A DNA stretch of 64,000 nt, from NCBI GenBank assembly GCA_016208315.1, contig JACQYF010000122.1, forward strand, positions 1 to 64,000, read 5' to 3'. The stretch's first letter is position 1; every line of letters starts with the position of its first letter. This DNA comes from Chloroflexota bacterium. Lineage in GTDB: Bacteria; Chloroflexota; Anaerolineae; UBA4142. Below, one piece after another: positions 15,781 through 24,343 of this stretch. The notes beneath the pieces were generated by a model, which was given only the letters and a program-made list of their open reading frames with translations, had not been told where the DNA came from and did not search any database. The position numbers were made by a program, and so were the translations under genes.

Positions 15781-16983
15781 ATGAATTTCACAAACGTCTT
15801 TATCCCCTACGGCGGCTATTGGTCAACGCCGTTTGTGCGCTGGCAGGGGACGCTGGCAAATACGCATCCCTTTCAACTGGCGGCGGAAACCGTCACCCGC
15901 GCGCTGAAAGAACGCAACCTCGCGCCCGATATGTTCGACGCGCTCTTTCTGGGCCTGACGGTTCCACAGAAATCGTCGTTCTACGGCGCGCCGTGGCTCG
16001 CCGCGTTGATCGGCGCGCCCGGGATCACCGGCCCAGTTCTGTCTCAGGCCTGCGCGACGAGTGCGCGCGTTCTCGCCTCGTCCGCGTTCGAGGTCGAAAC
16101 AGGCGCGAATAACGCGATTCTCGCGGTGACGCTCGACCGGTGTAGCAATGGACCGCACCTCTATTATCCTAATCCGTCCGGTCCCGGCGGCACGGGCGAC
16201 GCGGAAAACTGGCTCTGGGACAATTTCAACTTCGATCCGTTCGCCAAGAATGCAATGATCCAGACCGCCGAGAATGTCGCGCGCGAGTGCGGGATTACGA
16301 CCGAACAGCAGAACGAGATGATGCTCTTGCGTTATACCCAATACCAGGACGCGCTCAAGGACGACGGCTGGTTCCACAAACGGTACCTGGTCACGCCCCT
16401 CCAAGTCAAAGACCCGTCGGGCCGCAAGGTGATCGCCACGGTCAAAGACGACGAAGGCGTTTTCCCGACGACCAAAGAAGGACTCGCCCGGCTCAAACCG
16501 GTGCTGCCGGAAGGCACGGTCACATACGGCGGCCAGACATATCCCGCCGACGGAAACGCGGCCATGATTGTCACGACGCGCGAAAAGGCCAAGACGTTGA
16601 GCCGCGATCCCAAGATCGAGGTGCAACTGATCGCGGTCGGTTCCGCGCGCGCTAAAAAGGGCTACATGGCGCAAGCGGTCGTGCCCGCGGCATACAACGC
16701 GCTCGACGGCGCCGGGATCAAGATCGGCGATGTCCGCGCGATCAAAACGCACAATCCGTTCGCCGTGAACGACATTTACTTTTGCCAGCAGACCGGCGTG
16801 AAACCGGAAGCCATGAACCACTTTGGCTCATCGCTGATCTTTGGGCATCCGCAAGGGCCGACGGGTATGCGCCTCATCGTCGAGCTGATCGAAGAACTGG
16901 CGATGGGCGGCGGCGGGTACGGCTTGTTCACCGGCTGCGCCGCGGGCGATTCGGCGATGGCCTGGGTCGTGAAAGTGCAGTAG
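15781..16983 (+). CDS. Thiolase family protein
   Basis: 400 residues, two-domain thiolase. Nucleophile Cys91 in SQACATSARVL, the GHPQGPTGMR loop, and a C-terminal Cys in GCAAGDSAMAWVV. The usual NEAFA histidine motif is replaced by KTHNPFAVND, a variant in which His lies in a HNPF block. An AGGAG precedes the ATG. Expected reaction: acyl-CoA condensation or cleavage, fitting with the MaoC and SDR enzymes. Confidence 0.88.
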   Translation: MNFTNVFIPYGGYWSTPFVRWQGTLANTHPFQLAAETVTRALKERNLAPDMFDALFLGLTVPQKSSFYGAPWLAALIGAPGITGPVLSQACATSARVLASSAFEVETGANNAILAVTLDRCSNGPHLYYPNPSGPGGTGDAENWLWDNFNFDPFAKNAMIQTAENVARECGITTEQQNEMMLLRYTQYQDALKDDGWFHKRYLVTPLQVKDPSGRKVIATVKDDEGVFPTTKEGLARLKPVLPEGTVTYGGQTYPADGNAAMIVTTREKAKTLSRDPKIEVQLIAVGSARAKKGYMAQAVVPAAYNALDGAGIKIGDVRAIKTHNPFAVNDIYFCQQTGVKPEAMNHFGSSLIFGHPQGPTGMRLIVELIEELAMGGGGYGLFTGCAAGDSAMAWVVKVQ

Positions 16984-16991
16984 GGGGCACA

Positions 16992-17381
16992 ATGGAAAGG
17001 CAAGTCGTACTTACAGAGGGCGCGCCCAAAGCGATCGGGCCCTATTCGCAGGGGATGCGCGTGGGCGATTTTGTGTTTTGCGCGGGCCAGGCGGGGCTTG
17101 ACCCGCTGACGGGCCGGTTGGTGGAAGGCGGCATCGAAGCGGAGACGCGGCGCGTGCTGCAGAACCTCTCCGCCGTGCTGGGCCAGGCCGGCGCGTCGCT
17201 CCACGACGTCGTCAAGACGACGGTGTTTTTGACCGACATGGACGACTTTAAAGCGATGAACGCGGTCTACGCCGAATTCTTCGCGAGCACGCCGCCCGCG
17301 CGCTCCACGGTCCAAGTCTCGCGGTTGCCGGCGGGCGCACGCGTGGAGATCGAAGCGATTGCAGTGATCAGTAAACAGTGA
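16992..17381 (+). CDS. ridA: RidA family enamine/imine deaminase
   Basis: 129 residues, typical RidA length. Conserved parts are AIGPYSQGMRVGDFVFCAGQ, the VVKTTVFLTDMDDF strand, and PARSTVQVSRLP with the substrate-binding Arg, then VEIEAIAV. RidA hydrolyses reactive enamines made by PLP enzymes. It is 8 bases after the thiolase stop, so probably in the same operon. Its stop lies in the following repeat. Confidence 0.92.
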   Translation: MERQVVLTEGAPKAIGPYSQGMRVGDFVFCAGQAGLDPLTGRLVEGGIEAETRRVLQNLSAVLGQAGASLHDVVKTTVFLTDMDDFKAMNAVYAEFFASTPPARSTVQVSRLPAGARVEIEAIAVISKQ

Positions 17382-17479
17382 ACAGTGAACAGTGAACAGA
17401 AGACCGGGGCATCTTGAAAATGCCTCCGGTCTTTTCTTGTCCGTTGAATGAAAACTGTTCACTGTTCACTGTTTACTAC
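17371..17479. repeat. ACAGTGAA phrase repeat enclosing a bidirectional terminator
   Basis: Tandem AACAGTGAACAGTG phrases and their complements (ACTGTTCACTGTTCAC) flank a hairpin at 17401-17434 (GACCGG, later CCGGTC, then CTTTT). It separates the convergent ridA and rmlB genes and overlaps both stops. Confidence 0.75.
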
Positions 17480-19632
17480 TTACTGACCACACGCGCCGCG
17501 TACTGCTTGTTATAATACTCGCGGTATTCCCCGCTCTTGAGTTTCCGCCACCACCATTCATTCGAAACGTACCAGCGCACGGTTTTTTCCAGCGCCTCCT
17601 CAAAACTGTGGGCCGGTTCCCAGCCGAGCGCCCGCAGCTTGGATACGTCGAGCGAATAGCGGCGATCGTGCCCCGGCCGGTCTTGCACGTGCTGGATGAG
17701 CGACTCGGGCTTGTCCACCAGTTGCAGGATCAAGCGCGCCATGTCAATGTTGTAAATCTCGCGCCCGGTGCCGACATTGTACGTTTCGCCCAGCTTGCCG
17801 TGATGCAGCACCACGTCAATCGCCTCGCAGTGATCGAACACGAACTGGTAGTCGCGCTGCTGCCGCCCATCGCCGTAGAGCGGCAGCGGCAGATCCTCGA
17901 TCGCGTGGGTGATAAAGAGGGGCACGACTTTTTCGGGATACTGGTACGGGCCGATGTTGTTCGCGCCGCGCGTCAGCGTGACCGGCACGTGATGCGTCAC
18001 ATAGTACGCGTAAATGAGCAAGTCGGCGCCGGCCTTGCTGGCCGCGTACGGCGAGCGCGGCAGCAGACGATCATCCTCTGATGAAGACCCCTCGGCTACC
18101 CAGCCGTAGACTTCGTCTGTCCCCACCTGATGATAGCGCTCCAGCCCGAATCGCTTCGCCGCTTCCAACAGCACGTACGTGCCGTAAACGTCCGTCTTGA
18201 TGAACGCGTCGGCATCCATGATCGAGCGATCCACGTGTGTATTATGCACGACGATGTTACCAATGCCTGCGGCGAAGTTGTGTGTGCCTTCTACAGTCAG
18301 ATCATAGACAAAACCATCGTATTCGCGCTCATTGTACTGACATTCTGTACGAGGGTCATAACTTGAAACGATATTAATTGAATACGCTGAACGCCAACTG
18401 GAGTGGCCCTCAAACTCACGATAACCCAGAGAGTAGTCAAGATTCATTAGGCTCAGTAGTAGGCCCAAGCCTGCCGCAAGTCTCGGGGAATTAGTCGTCA
18501 ATCGCCGCGTCTGCGCCGTTTTATAGACTTGCACATTGCCATCCCCTCGCAGATAATTATCTAGAAATGCGTGTTTGTATTCTTCCGAGAGAGTGTAAAG
18601 CGCATCCGGAATCTGTTTCTGATGCGAAGTGGTTCCACACAGCGTCGTCACAAGTAAATAGAGGATATGCGAGGAAAAGACAAGTTGGTGAGCATTGGGA
18701 AGGTCTCGCCGTGTAATGCTACCGGCTGTATTCGTAAACAACTTGGCATCATGCTGGAGTTGCTCGAGGAATTCCAGATCAGCATTCGCAATACAGACCT
18801 GCCAGCCGCCATTCGCCTTATTAAAGAGCGCGTTGCCTTCCGCAACATAAGCGCCAAGGAAACGCATTAGCGCCAGTAACGCTTCTCCCTGGAGCACTTG
18901 GCGAACATAGACATCTCGTGACCGGTATCTTCCGTCCGCTGTCGGGGCATAGAGCAGACCATCCAGTGATTTGATGCCGGGAAGATGAATATCAATGTAG
19001 TCGCGATGCCTGCTGCGCTCTACATTGATTTTCCGGATGGACAGCAATTCCGGGTTGGTTTCAGCAGGAACTAGTTGCGCATCAGCATTGTAGACGGAGT
19101 GATTAGGTGTGACCGTAACCTCTCCCCACTTTTGACGCAATTTGACCGTCTTACCCCTATAGGGATGACGGGTAATATGAGTGATGGGACGCCACTGCCC
19201 CATACCGTTGTAAAACGAAAGGGCACAGAGCGGAACGCGCGGCTCAACGATCTCAATTCCGTTTGGATCCGTCGCTACTCCCGACTTGACGGCATAAGCG
19301 GCAAACAACTCTTCGGCTGTCACCAGCCTGATTCCGTTACCGTAGTGAATAGGAATGAAGGTATCTGCCACGATGCTTTCGGCCGCGAGGTTCACGATCG
19401 TGTCAATCTTGTGTTCGGTGATCGCGCGTTCCACCGCCAGCGGGTCGCAAATGTCGCCGCGCACGAAGCGATAGCGCGGGTTGCGCTCGACATCGCGCAA
19501 ATTATCCAGGTTGCCGGCGTAAGTGAGCTTGTCGTAGACGACGATGCGGTAATCACGATGCTTGTCCAGCAAATATCGAACGAGGTTTGAGCCGATAAAA
19601 CCCGCGCCGCCGGTGATGAGTAGATTTCTCAT
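17476..19632 (-). CDS. rmlB: dTDP-glucose 4,6-dehydratase interrupted by an intein
   Basis: 718 codons; without the intein the protein is 339 residues, the normal RmlB length. It makes dTDP-4-keto-6-deoxyglucose for rhamnose synthesis. N-extein: NAD loop TGGAGFIGSN and NLAAE. C-extein: THVDRSIMDADAF, GTDEVYG, and the Tyr-Lys pair in YAASKAGADLL. The intein splits the highly conserved AAE-(S/T)HVDRS site, so splicing is needed for activity. The start at 19632 overlaps the RmlA stop by one base (TAATG). Confidence 0.95.
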   Translation of the reverse strand: MRNLLITGGAGFIGSNLVRYLLDKHRDYRIVVYDKLTYAGNLDNLRDVERNPRYRFVRGDICDPLAVERAITEHKIDTIVNLAAESIVADTFIPIHYGNGIRLVTAEELFAAYAVKSGVATDPNGIEIVEPRVPLCALSFYNGMGQWRPITHITRHPYRGKTVKLRQKWGEVTVTPNHSVYNADAQLVPAETNPELLSIRKINVERSRHRDYIDIHLPGIKSLDGLLYAPTADGRYRSRDVYVRQVLQGEALLALMRFLGAYVAEGNALFNKANGGWQVCIANADLEFLEQLQHDAKLFTNTAGSITRRDLPNAHQLVFSSHILYLLVTTLCGTTSHQKQIPDALYTLSEEYKHAFLDNYLRGDGNVQVYKTAQTRRLTTNSPRLAAGLGLLLSLMNLDYSLGYREFEGHSSWRSAYSINIVSSYDPRTECQYNEREYDGFVYDLTVEGTHNFAAGIGNIVVHNTHVDRSIMDADAFIKTDVYGTYVLLEAAKRFGLERYHQVGTDEVYGWVAEGSSSEDDRLLPRSPYAASKAGADLLIYAYYVTHHVPVTLTRGANNIGPYQYPEKVVPLFITHAIEDLPLPLYGDGRQQRDYQFVFDHCEAIDVVLHHGKLGETYNVGTGREIYNIDMARLILQLVDKPESLIQHVQDRPGHDRRYSLDVSKLRALGWEPAHSFEEALEKTVRWYVSNEWWWRKLKSGEYREYYNKQYAARVVSK
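18241..19377 (-). mobile_element. RmlB intein, 379 residues, with LAGLIDADG endonuclease
   Basis: Boundaries are exact: the intein starts at Ser1 (codon 19377-19375) after LAAE and ends ...IVVHN (Asn codon 18243-18241) before Thr+1 of THVDRS. Splicing blocks seen: A (1-10), B with TPNH at 90-93, F (VYDLTVEGTHNFAAG, about 357-371) and G (IVVHN, 375-379). The homing endonuclease motifs are FLGAYVAEGNA (about 173-183) and FLDNYLRGDGN (271-281) with acidic residues Glu180 and Asp279 intact. A Ser at position 1 with Thr at +1 is compatible with splicing. The domain is likely still mobile-competent. Confidence 0.93.
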
Positions 19633-20699
19633 TACAAAATCCCCACCTTGCTGTGATCGCCGACCATCATCTTGAGCGTTTTCGTGTTGCCCCCCGTGCG
19701 CGTGATCTCCACGTTCCGCCCGATCAAGCTGTCCGCGATGCGCGCGGGCGCGTCCACGATCTGGCTGTTCTCCAACACGACGCTGTGCTCGATCTCGCAA
19801 TCCTGAATCAGGCAATCGTGATAGATCGAGGTATACGGGCCGACGTACGCGTTCTCGATCCGCGTCCGCTCGCCGATGATCGCCGGCCCGCGGACCGTGC
19901 TGTTGACGACGACCGCGCCGTTCTGCAATACGACGCGTCCCTCGATACGCGAGTCGCCGTTCACTTGCCCTTCGTTTTTCGGCTCGAGAATATCGAGCAC
20001 CAGGCGGTTGGCTTCGAGAATGTCCGACATCTTGCCGGTGTCAATCCACCACCCTTCGAGCAAATGCGCGCAAACCGCCAAACGCGCATCAATCAAGTAT
20101 TGAATCGTATCCGTGATTTCCAATTCGCCGCGCGCCGAGGGCTGGATCGAATTGACCGCCTCAAAGACGCGGTGATCGAACATGTAAATGCCAATGACCG
20201 CATAGGGCGAGACAAACTGCTTGGGCTTTTCGACGAGGCGCGCCACGCGGCCTCGCTCGTCGAGCACCGCGACGCCCATCGAACTGGGATCGTCCATCTT
20301 GTGCAGAATGATCTGCGCGTTCATCGCGCCGTGGCGAAACGCGGCCACCTGCGCGGCGATCCCGTCGCGGATAAAGTTATCGCCGAGGAAGAGCACGAAC
20401 GCGTCGTCGCCGATAAAGTGGCGCGCGATCTTGATCCCATGCGCAATTCCACGCGGCGCATCCTGCTCGATATAGCAGACCTGCGCGCCGAAACGCGCGC
20501 CGTCGCCCACGGCCTCGCGCACCTGATCGCCCGTGTCGCCGACGACGATGCCGATCTCCGTGATGCCCGCCTCGACGAGGTCTTCAATCGCATAGAACAG
20601 CACCGGTTTGTTCGCGACCGGCACAAGCTGCTTTGCGCCAGTGTACGTGAACGGGCGCAAGCGCGTGCCTTTGCCCCCGGAAAGAATCAAGCCCTTCAT
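19632..20699 (-). CDS. rmlA: Glucose-1-phosphate thymidylyltransferase, long form
   Basis: 355 residues. Nucleotide-binding LSGGKGTRLRPFT (5-17), LGDNFI and the EKPKQF region are all present. The C-terminal ~110 residues form a left-handed beta-helix with hexapeptide repeats, as in the long RmlA group. It makes dTDP-glucose, the RmlB substrate. The ATG at 20699 has GGAGGAG just upstream. It is encoded directly before rmlB with a one-base overlap. Confidence 0.93.
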   Translation of the reverse strand: MKGLILSGGKGTRLRPFTYTGAKQLVPVANKPVLFYAIEDLVEAGITEIGIVVGDTGDQVREAVGDGARFGAQVCYIEQDAPRGIAHGIKIARHFIGDDAFVLFLGDNFIRDGIAAQVAAFRHGAMNAQIILHKMDDPSSMGVAVLDERGRVARLVEKPKQFVSPYAVIGIYMFDHRVFEAVNSIQPSARGELEITDTIQYLIDARLAVCAHLLEGWWIDTGKMSDILEANRLVLDILEPKNEGQVNGDSRIEGRVVLQNGAVVVNSTVRGPAIIGERTRIENAYVGPYTSIYHDCLIQDCEIEHSVVLENSQIVDAPARIADSLIGRNVEITRTGGNTKTLKMMVGDHSKVGIL

Positions 20700-20759
20700 C
20701 CGCTCCTCCACATTCCGTTATTTCCTTCATTTCCCTTATTTCCCGTTTCTACTCACGTT

Positions 20760-20830
20760 GTCATTTCGAGCGGAGCGAGAAATCTCGTTAATGTCGCGCG
20801 AGATTTCTCGCAAAACCGGCTCGAAATGAC
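20760..20830. repeat. Intergenic palindromic element (GTCATTTCGAGC type)
   Basis: GTCATTTCGAGC (12 bp) and GCGAGAAATCTCG (13 bp) are each matched by an exact complement further on, leaving a loop of about 11 nt. It looks like the palindromic dispersed elements known from many bacterial genomes. It lies in the 190-base gap before rmlA, flanked by TTATTTCCTTCATTTCCC phrases and the partly complementary GGGAAATGATGGAAA. Confidence 0.8.
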
Positions 20831-20889
20831 AAGGGCTGAGCAGTAACTATTTCCCTGCATTACCAGGAACTGAGGGAAATGATGGAAAT

Positions 20890-21573
20890 CTAGGGTTTCT
20901 CCTCGTTGGAGTAGTACTGGTACAAACTCGACTCGCCTTTCACGTTGTTCAGGACCGTGCCGATCAGGCGCGCGTTTACCTTATCCAAGAGCGCCTTGGC
21001 CTTGCGCGCGTGATCGCGCTTGGTTTTGCCCGCGCTGATGACGAGGAGCACGGCATCCACTTTCGAGGCGAGCACGGCCGCATCGGTCACGGCAACCACC
21101 GGCGGCGCGTCGAAAAGCACCATGTCGGCATGTTGCTTGAGCGCGGCCACCACGTCGCCCATGCGGCGCGAGGCGAGCAATTCGGCGGGATTGGGCGGCA
21201 GGGTCCCGCTCGTCAGCACGCGCAAATTGGGCACGTTGGTTTCTTGCAGCGGCGGCTTGGCCATCAAGCCGTCGTCGCGCATCATGTCGGTAAACCCGAC
21301 AGTGCTGCGCGTGTTAAAGAGGTGGTGCAGCGATGGACGGCGCAAATCGCAATCCACCAAAATAACCTTTTTGCCCGATTGCGCGATCGTCACGGCCAGA
21401 TTGGCCAGCGTGGTGGACTTGCCCTCCTCCGGCGCGGCGGATGTGACGACCATCGAGCAAATGGGCTTGTCGAGCGAGGAAAAGTCCAAGTTCGTCCGCA
21501 GAGTGCGATACGCTTCGCTGATCGGCGAACGCGGATTGGAAACTGTGATCAAGGTGGATTGAGTGTCAGGCAT
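20890..21573 (-). CDS. CpsD/CapB-type tyrosine kinase (BY-kinase ATPase part)
   Basis: 227 residues. Walker A AAPEEGKSTTLANL, Walker A' VILVDCDLRRP, and Walker B MVLFDAPPV. The C-terminus has a small Tyr cluster (LYQYYSNEE), the autophosphorylated tail in this family. It works with the Wzz-like membrane proteins encoded just upstream to control polysaccharide chain length and export. The start ATG at 21573 is the second Met of the frame. Confidence 0.9.
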   Translation of the reverse strand: MPDTQSTLITVSNPRSPISEAYRTLRTNLDFSSLDKPICSMVVTSAAPEEGKSTTLANLAVTIAQSGKKVILVDCDLRRPSLHHLFNTRSTVGFTDMMRDDGLMAKPPLQETNVPNLRVLTSGTLPPNPAELLASRRMGDVVAALKQHADMVLFDAPPVVAVTDAAVLASKVDAVLLVISAGKTKRDHARKAKALLDKVNARLIGTVLNNVKGESSLYQYYSNEEKP

Positions 21574-21577
21574 CTGT

Positions 21578-21690
21578 ACTCCAGTCAACAGTCAACAGTC
21601 AACAGTCAACAGTGCGCAGTGTCTCGTCTTCAGTTCTGAATACTGAACACTGAAGACCGTTTACTGTTCACGGTTGACTGTTTACTGGTA
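21578..21690. repeat. CAGTCAACAGT/ACTGTTCACG phrase repeat
   Basis: AGTCAACAGTCAACAGTC phrases and complementary TTTACTGTTCACGGTTGACT phrases. The right arm forms the 3' end of the adjacent Wzz gene in frame. Confidence 0.7.
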
Positions 21691-22343
21691 ATGGTAGGGA
21701 TCGCGCCGAGGACCGTCACGCCGATGTAGCGCTCGGCATCTTCGACCGTGCGGACAATGTCCGATTCGAGCCACTCGAGCGCAAAGACGATGACGACGCC
21801 GATGAGCGCGCCCAAGATCGCGCCGGCCAACGTGTTCACGGATGTTTTCGGCGAAAAGATTTCGGGCGAGGTGGCGTTGTAGAGCGTCTTGACGAGGATG
21901 CGGTCGCGCTGGTCTATGCCGAGGTTCTCTTGCTCGTGCTGAGAGACGAACGCCTCGGCCAAGTTCTGCGCCATTTTTGCGGCGACGGCCGGAATGGCGT
22001 GGCGCGCCTCGATGGCGATGGTCATGGTGTCTTCGGCCGCGTTGAACTGGAGCTGGCTGACGAATTTCGTCGGCGTCACGTCGAGCTGCAATTTGTCAAT
22101 CACCGGCTGCACGAGCGAAGGCGATTGCATCTGCTGCACATAGTTCCGCAGCAAGCTCTTGATCGCCTGGGTCTGCCCCCAATCGGCGGGACGCGAGGGG
22201 ACCGCGCTGAGGGTGACCGTCGAATGGTAGATGGGTGTTTGCAGTTTACTAAAAACGTAGGCGCTGCCGGTGGCGATGATTGCCAGCAGGATGATGATCC
22301 AACCGCGCTTCAACAACACGCGCGCGTAATCTTGCAATTGCAT
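21630..22343 (-). CDS. Wzz-like polysaccharide co-polymerase
   Basis: 237 residues. An N-terminal membrane helix (about 15-32), an extracytoplasmic alpha/beta domain with a coiled-coil part, and a second membrane helix (about 175-195) followed by the short cytoplasmic end ALEWLESDIVRTVEDAERYIG, which normally contacts the CpsD kinase. Start ATG 22343 with GAGGAGAAA. The final ~18 residues (SKQSTVNSKRSSVFSIQN) are encoded by a phrase repeat and are unlikely to be ancestral. Confidence 0.87.
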   Translation of the reverse strand: MQLQDYARVLLKRGWIIILLAIIATGSAYVFSKLQTPIYHSTVTLSAVPSRPADWGQTQAIKSLLRNYVQQMQSPSLVQPVIDKLQLDVTPTKFVSQLQFNAAEDTMTIAIEARHAIPAVAAKMAQNLAEAFVSQHEQENLGIDQRDRILVKTLYNATSPEIFSPKTSVNTLAGAILGALIGVVIVFALEWLESDIVRTVEDAERYIGVTVLGAIPTITSKQSTVNSKRSSVFSIQN

Positions 22344-22407
22344 GCGTTTCTCCTCGTGTGTACTCCGACGGCGAGCATTGTAACATAAGTAGTAGATTTC
22401 ACGAAAA

Positions 22408-22486
22408 CGAGGGGGGAGAGGGGGTGAGGGGGTGAGGGGGAGAAATTCTCCCGCTCTCCCCGTCTCCCCCTCTCCCCCTCTCAACA
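22408..22486. repeat. GGGGAGAGGGGG phrase repeat
   Basis: GGGGAGAGGGGGTGAGGG is followed by the complementary CTCCCCCTCTCCCCC arm. It lies between the two Wzz genes; the same class is at 38788, 49549 and 50531. Confidence 0.75.
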
Positions 22487-23170
22487 TTATTTCCGCGGAA
22501 TCTCGGCAATGACCCGCAGCCCCAATTGCTCCGCGTCGCGCGCGTCGCGTACCGAGGTGTCGAGATATTCGAGAATGAACGCGAGTGCGATGGCCGCAAG
22601 CAAGGCCAGCGCGATGCGAATCGGGATGTCGAGTTGATCGCGCAGGGACGAGCCGACTTGGGCGACCACCGGTTGGTCAATAATCGTCACCGTTGCCGCG
22701 GTCGAGCCAAGCTGCGCGAAATATTTGCGATTGTTCTCCGCGAGATTCTTGACCGCGGCGTCCACGATTTGTTGGGCCTGCTCCGGGTTGTGCCACGTGA
22801 CCGACAGCGACATCAAGCGCCGCTGCTTTTCGACGACCGCAGAGATATTGCCGCGCCTAACGGTAATGCCGGTCACGCCCATCCTGGCAAGCTGCGCGTT
22901 CACATCCCCGGCAAACGAATCGCTGTGAACCACCTCGACGAACTCGTCGCGGATGTATTCGGATGCTTGATAGGCCGTGAGGATGGGATCGTAGCCGGTG
23001 ACCTGAGTCGCGGGCGGCGCGTTGACGCCAATCGTAAACCGCACGCCCGCGGAATACTGCGGCGCCGGCTGCGGGCGAAAAATCCAACTGCCGATTCCAA
23101 CCACGACCGGCAAGACGACGATCATCCAGAGATACCGCCCAAGGACGCGCGCGTATTCGCGTAACTCCAT
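22487..23170 (-). CDS. Wzz-like polysaccharide co-polymerase (second copy)
   Basis: 227 residues with the same layout as its neighbour: membrane helix at 14-32, an extracytoplasmic domain, and a second helix at about 185-203 followed by EYLDTSVRDARDAEQLGLRVI. The two copies are only distantly similar. Probably one long Wzz function is divided between two proteins, or they form a mixed oligomer. It is 12 bases after the glycosyltransferase gene in the leftward operon. Confidence 0.87.
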   Translation of the reverse strand: MELREYARVLGRYLWMIVVLPVVVGIGSWIFRPQPAPQYSAGVRFTIGVNAPPATQVTGYDPILTAYQASEYIRDEFVEVVHSDSFAGDVNAQLARMGVTGITVRRGNISAVVEKQRRLMSLSVTWHNPEQAQQIVDAAVKNLAENNRKYFAQLGSTAATVTIIDQPVVAQVGSSLRDQLDIPIRIALALLAAIALAFILEYLDTSVRDARDAEQLGLRVIAEIPRK

Positions 23171-23182
23171 TTATGCTCCCAA

Positions 23183-24268
23183 CTACCCAACCACCAAGTG
23201 CTGCAACTTGTCTTTGAATACTGCCGTGCTAAACTTTTCCGCGTGCTGGCGAATTACCTGCGGGTCATACTTGCGGTCGTCGAAGGAGGCCAAGATGGCG
23301 GCGAGCGATTGCGCCGTTGGCTCGCGAAAGAGTTCGCCCGTCACGCCTTCGATCATCGTCTCCAGCGCGCCGCCGCCCCGATACGCGATGACCGGCTTGC
23401 CGCACGCGTTCGCCTCGAGTGGGGTGATGCCGAAATCCTCTTCGCCGGGAAAGACGAACGCGCGGCAGCGCGCCATGAGATCGCATGCGTCGTGGTCCGA
23501 GGGCCGGCCGACGAACTTGACGTTGGGCTGGGCCATTTGCTCCAACCGCGCGCGGTCGCGTCCCTCGCCGGCGATGACGAGGGGGAGCCGCAGCGCATTG
23601 AACGCTTGCACCGCCAGGTCAATCCGCTTGTACGGGACGAGCCGAGAGAGAATCAAGAAAAAATCGTCGTGTGATTTGGCGACGCTGAAGCGGGCCGTGT
23701 CCACCGGCGGATAAATGACGACCGAGTCGCGCGCGTAACTGGCGGCGATGCGCTTTTGCACCAGTTCCGAAATCGCGACGAACTGCGTCACCCGCTGCGC
23801 GGCGCGGCGGTCCCAATCGCGCAGCGACGCGATAAAGAGCGGCAGCACCGCGCGCGGCACGCGCCCGATCCGTTCGCGTTCGACATAGTCCAGATAATTC
23901 CAGAGAAAACGCGCGGGCGTGAATAGGTAGCAGAAATGGCGAGCGTCCACGGGCAAGCGGACGCCGTGCGCAAAGGCGCTCGTCATGCTCAGGACGCGGT
24001 CGTAGCCGCGCAGATCGAGCGATTCAAACGCCCAGGGATAAAGCGGCAGGAACAAACGCTGGTTCGCAATCGGGATTTTGTCGAGAAAAGAAACGCGAAT
24101 ATCCCAAGTCCGGTAAGCGGGCGGCATCGCCGCGGGCCAATAGGTCGAGGTAAAAACGGGCGCCGTGGGAAACAACTCGTGCGCCACTTCTAAGCAGCGT
24201 TCGGCCCCGCCGTACTGGTTGAGCCAACTCGCGACGAGCGCCACCCTCGGCGCAGAGGTCCCAGTCAT
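23183..24268 (-). CDS. GT4-family glycosyltransferase
   Basis: 361 residues, GT-B fold. N-terminal ALVASWLNQYGGAERCLEVA, an FCYLFTPARFLWNYLDYV segment typical of a mannosyltransferase-like subgroup, and the C-terminal donor site FPGEEDFGITPLEANACGKPVIAYRGGGALE (Glu pair). It probably adds a sugar during polysaccharide repeat-unit assembly. The ATG at 24268 lies 7 bases after a -10 element, so the transcript would be leaderless; longer upstream frames cross this promoter. Confidence 0.88.
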   Translation of the reverse strand: MTGTSAPRVALVASWLNQYGGAERCLEVAHELFPTAPVFTSTYWPAAMPPAYRTWDIRVSFLDKIPIANQRLFLPLYPWAFESLDLRGYDRVLSMTSAFAHGVRLPVDARHFCYLFTPARFLWNYLDYVERERIGRVPRAVLPLFIASLRDWDRRAAQRVTQFVAISELVQKRIAASYARDSVVIYPPVDTARFSVAKSHDDFFLILSRLVPYKRIDLAVQAFNALRLPLVIAGEGRDRARLEQMAQPNVKFVGRPSDHDACDLMARCRAFVFPGEEDFGITPLEANACGKPVIAYRGGGALETMIEGVTGELFREPTAQSLAAILASFDDRKYDPQVIRQHAEKFSTAVFKDKLQHLVVG

Positions 24269-24275
24269 TGCCGCT

Positions 24276-24327
24276 AGTATACCCGAAAGTGCGCGATTTT
24301 GCCAAACTCGCCCTTTGGGAGTATACT
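24276..24327. promoter_or_regulatory. Divergent promoters sharing their -35 region
   Basis: Rightward: TTGCCA (24299-24304), 17 nt, TATACT (24322-24327). Leftward: TTGGCA (24305-24300), 18 nt, TATACT (24281-24276). The two -35 boxes are the two strands of the same TTGCCAA. One regulator here could control both the sensor kinase and the glycosyltransferase operon. Confidence 0.7.
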
Positions 24328-24343
24328 TGCGCCCGGAACTTTT

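Noticed and set aside
22408..22486. A G-quadruplex regulatory element
   Set aside because: The G-runs are interrupted and each is matched by a complementary C arm, so a hairpin is the simpler reading. It belongs to the phrase-repeat class.
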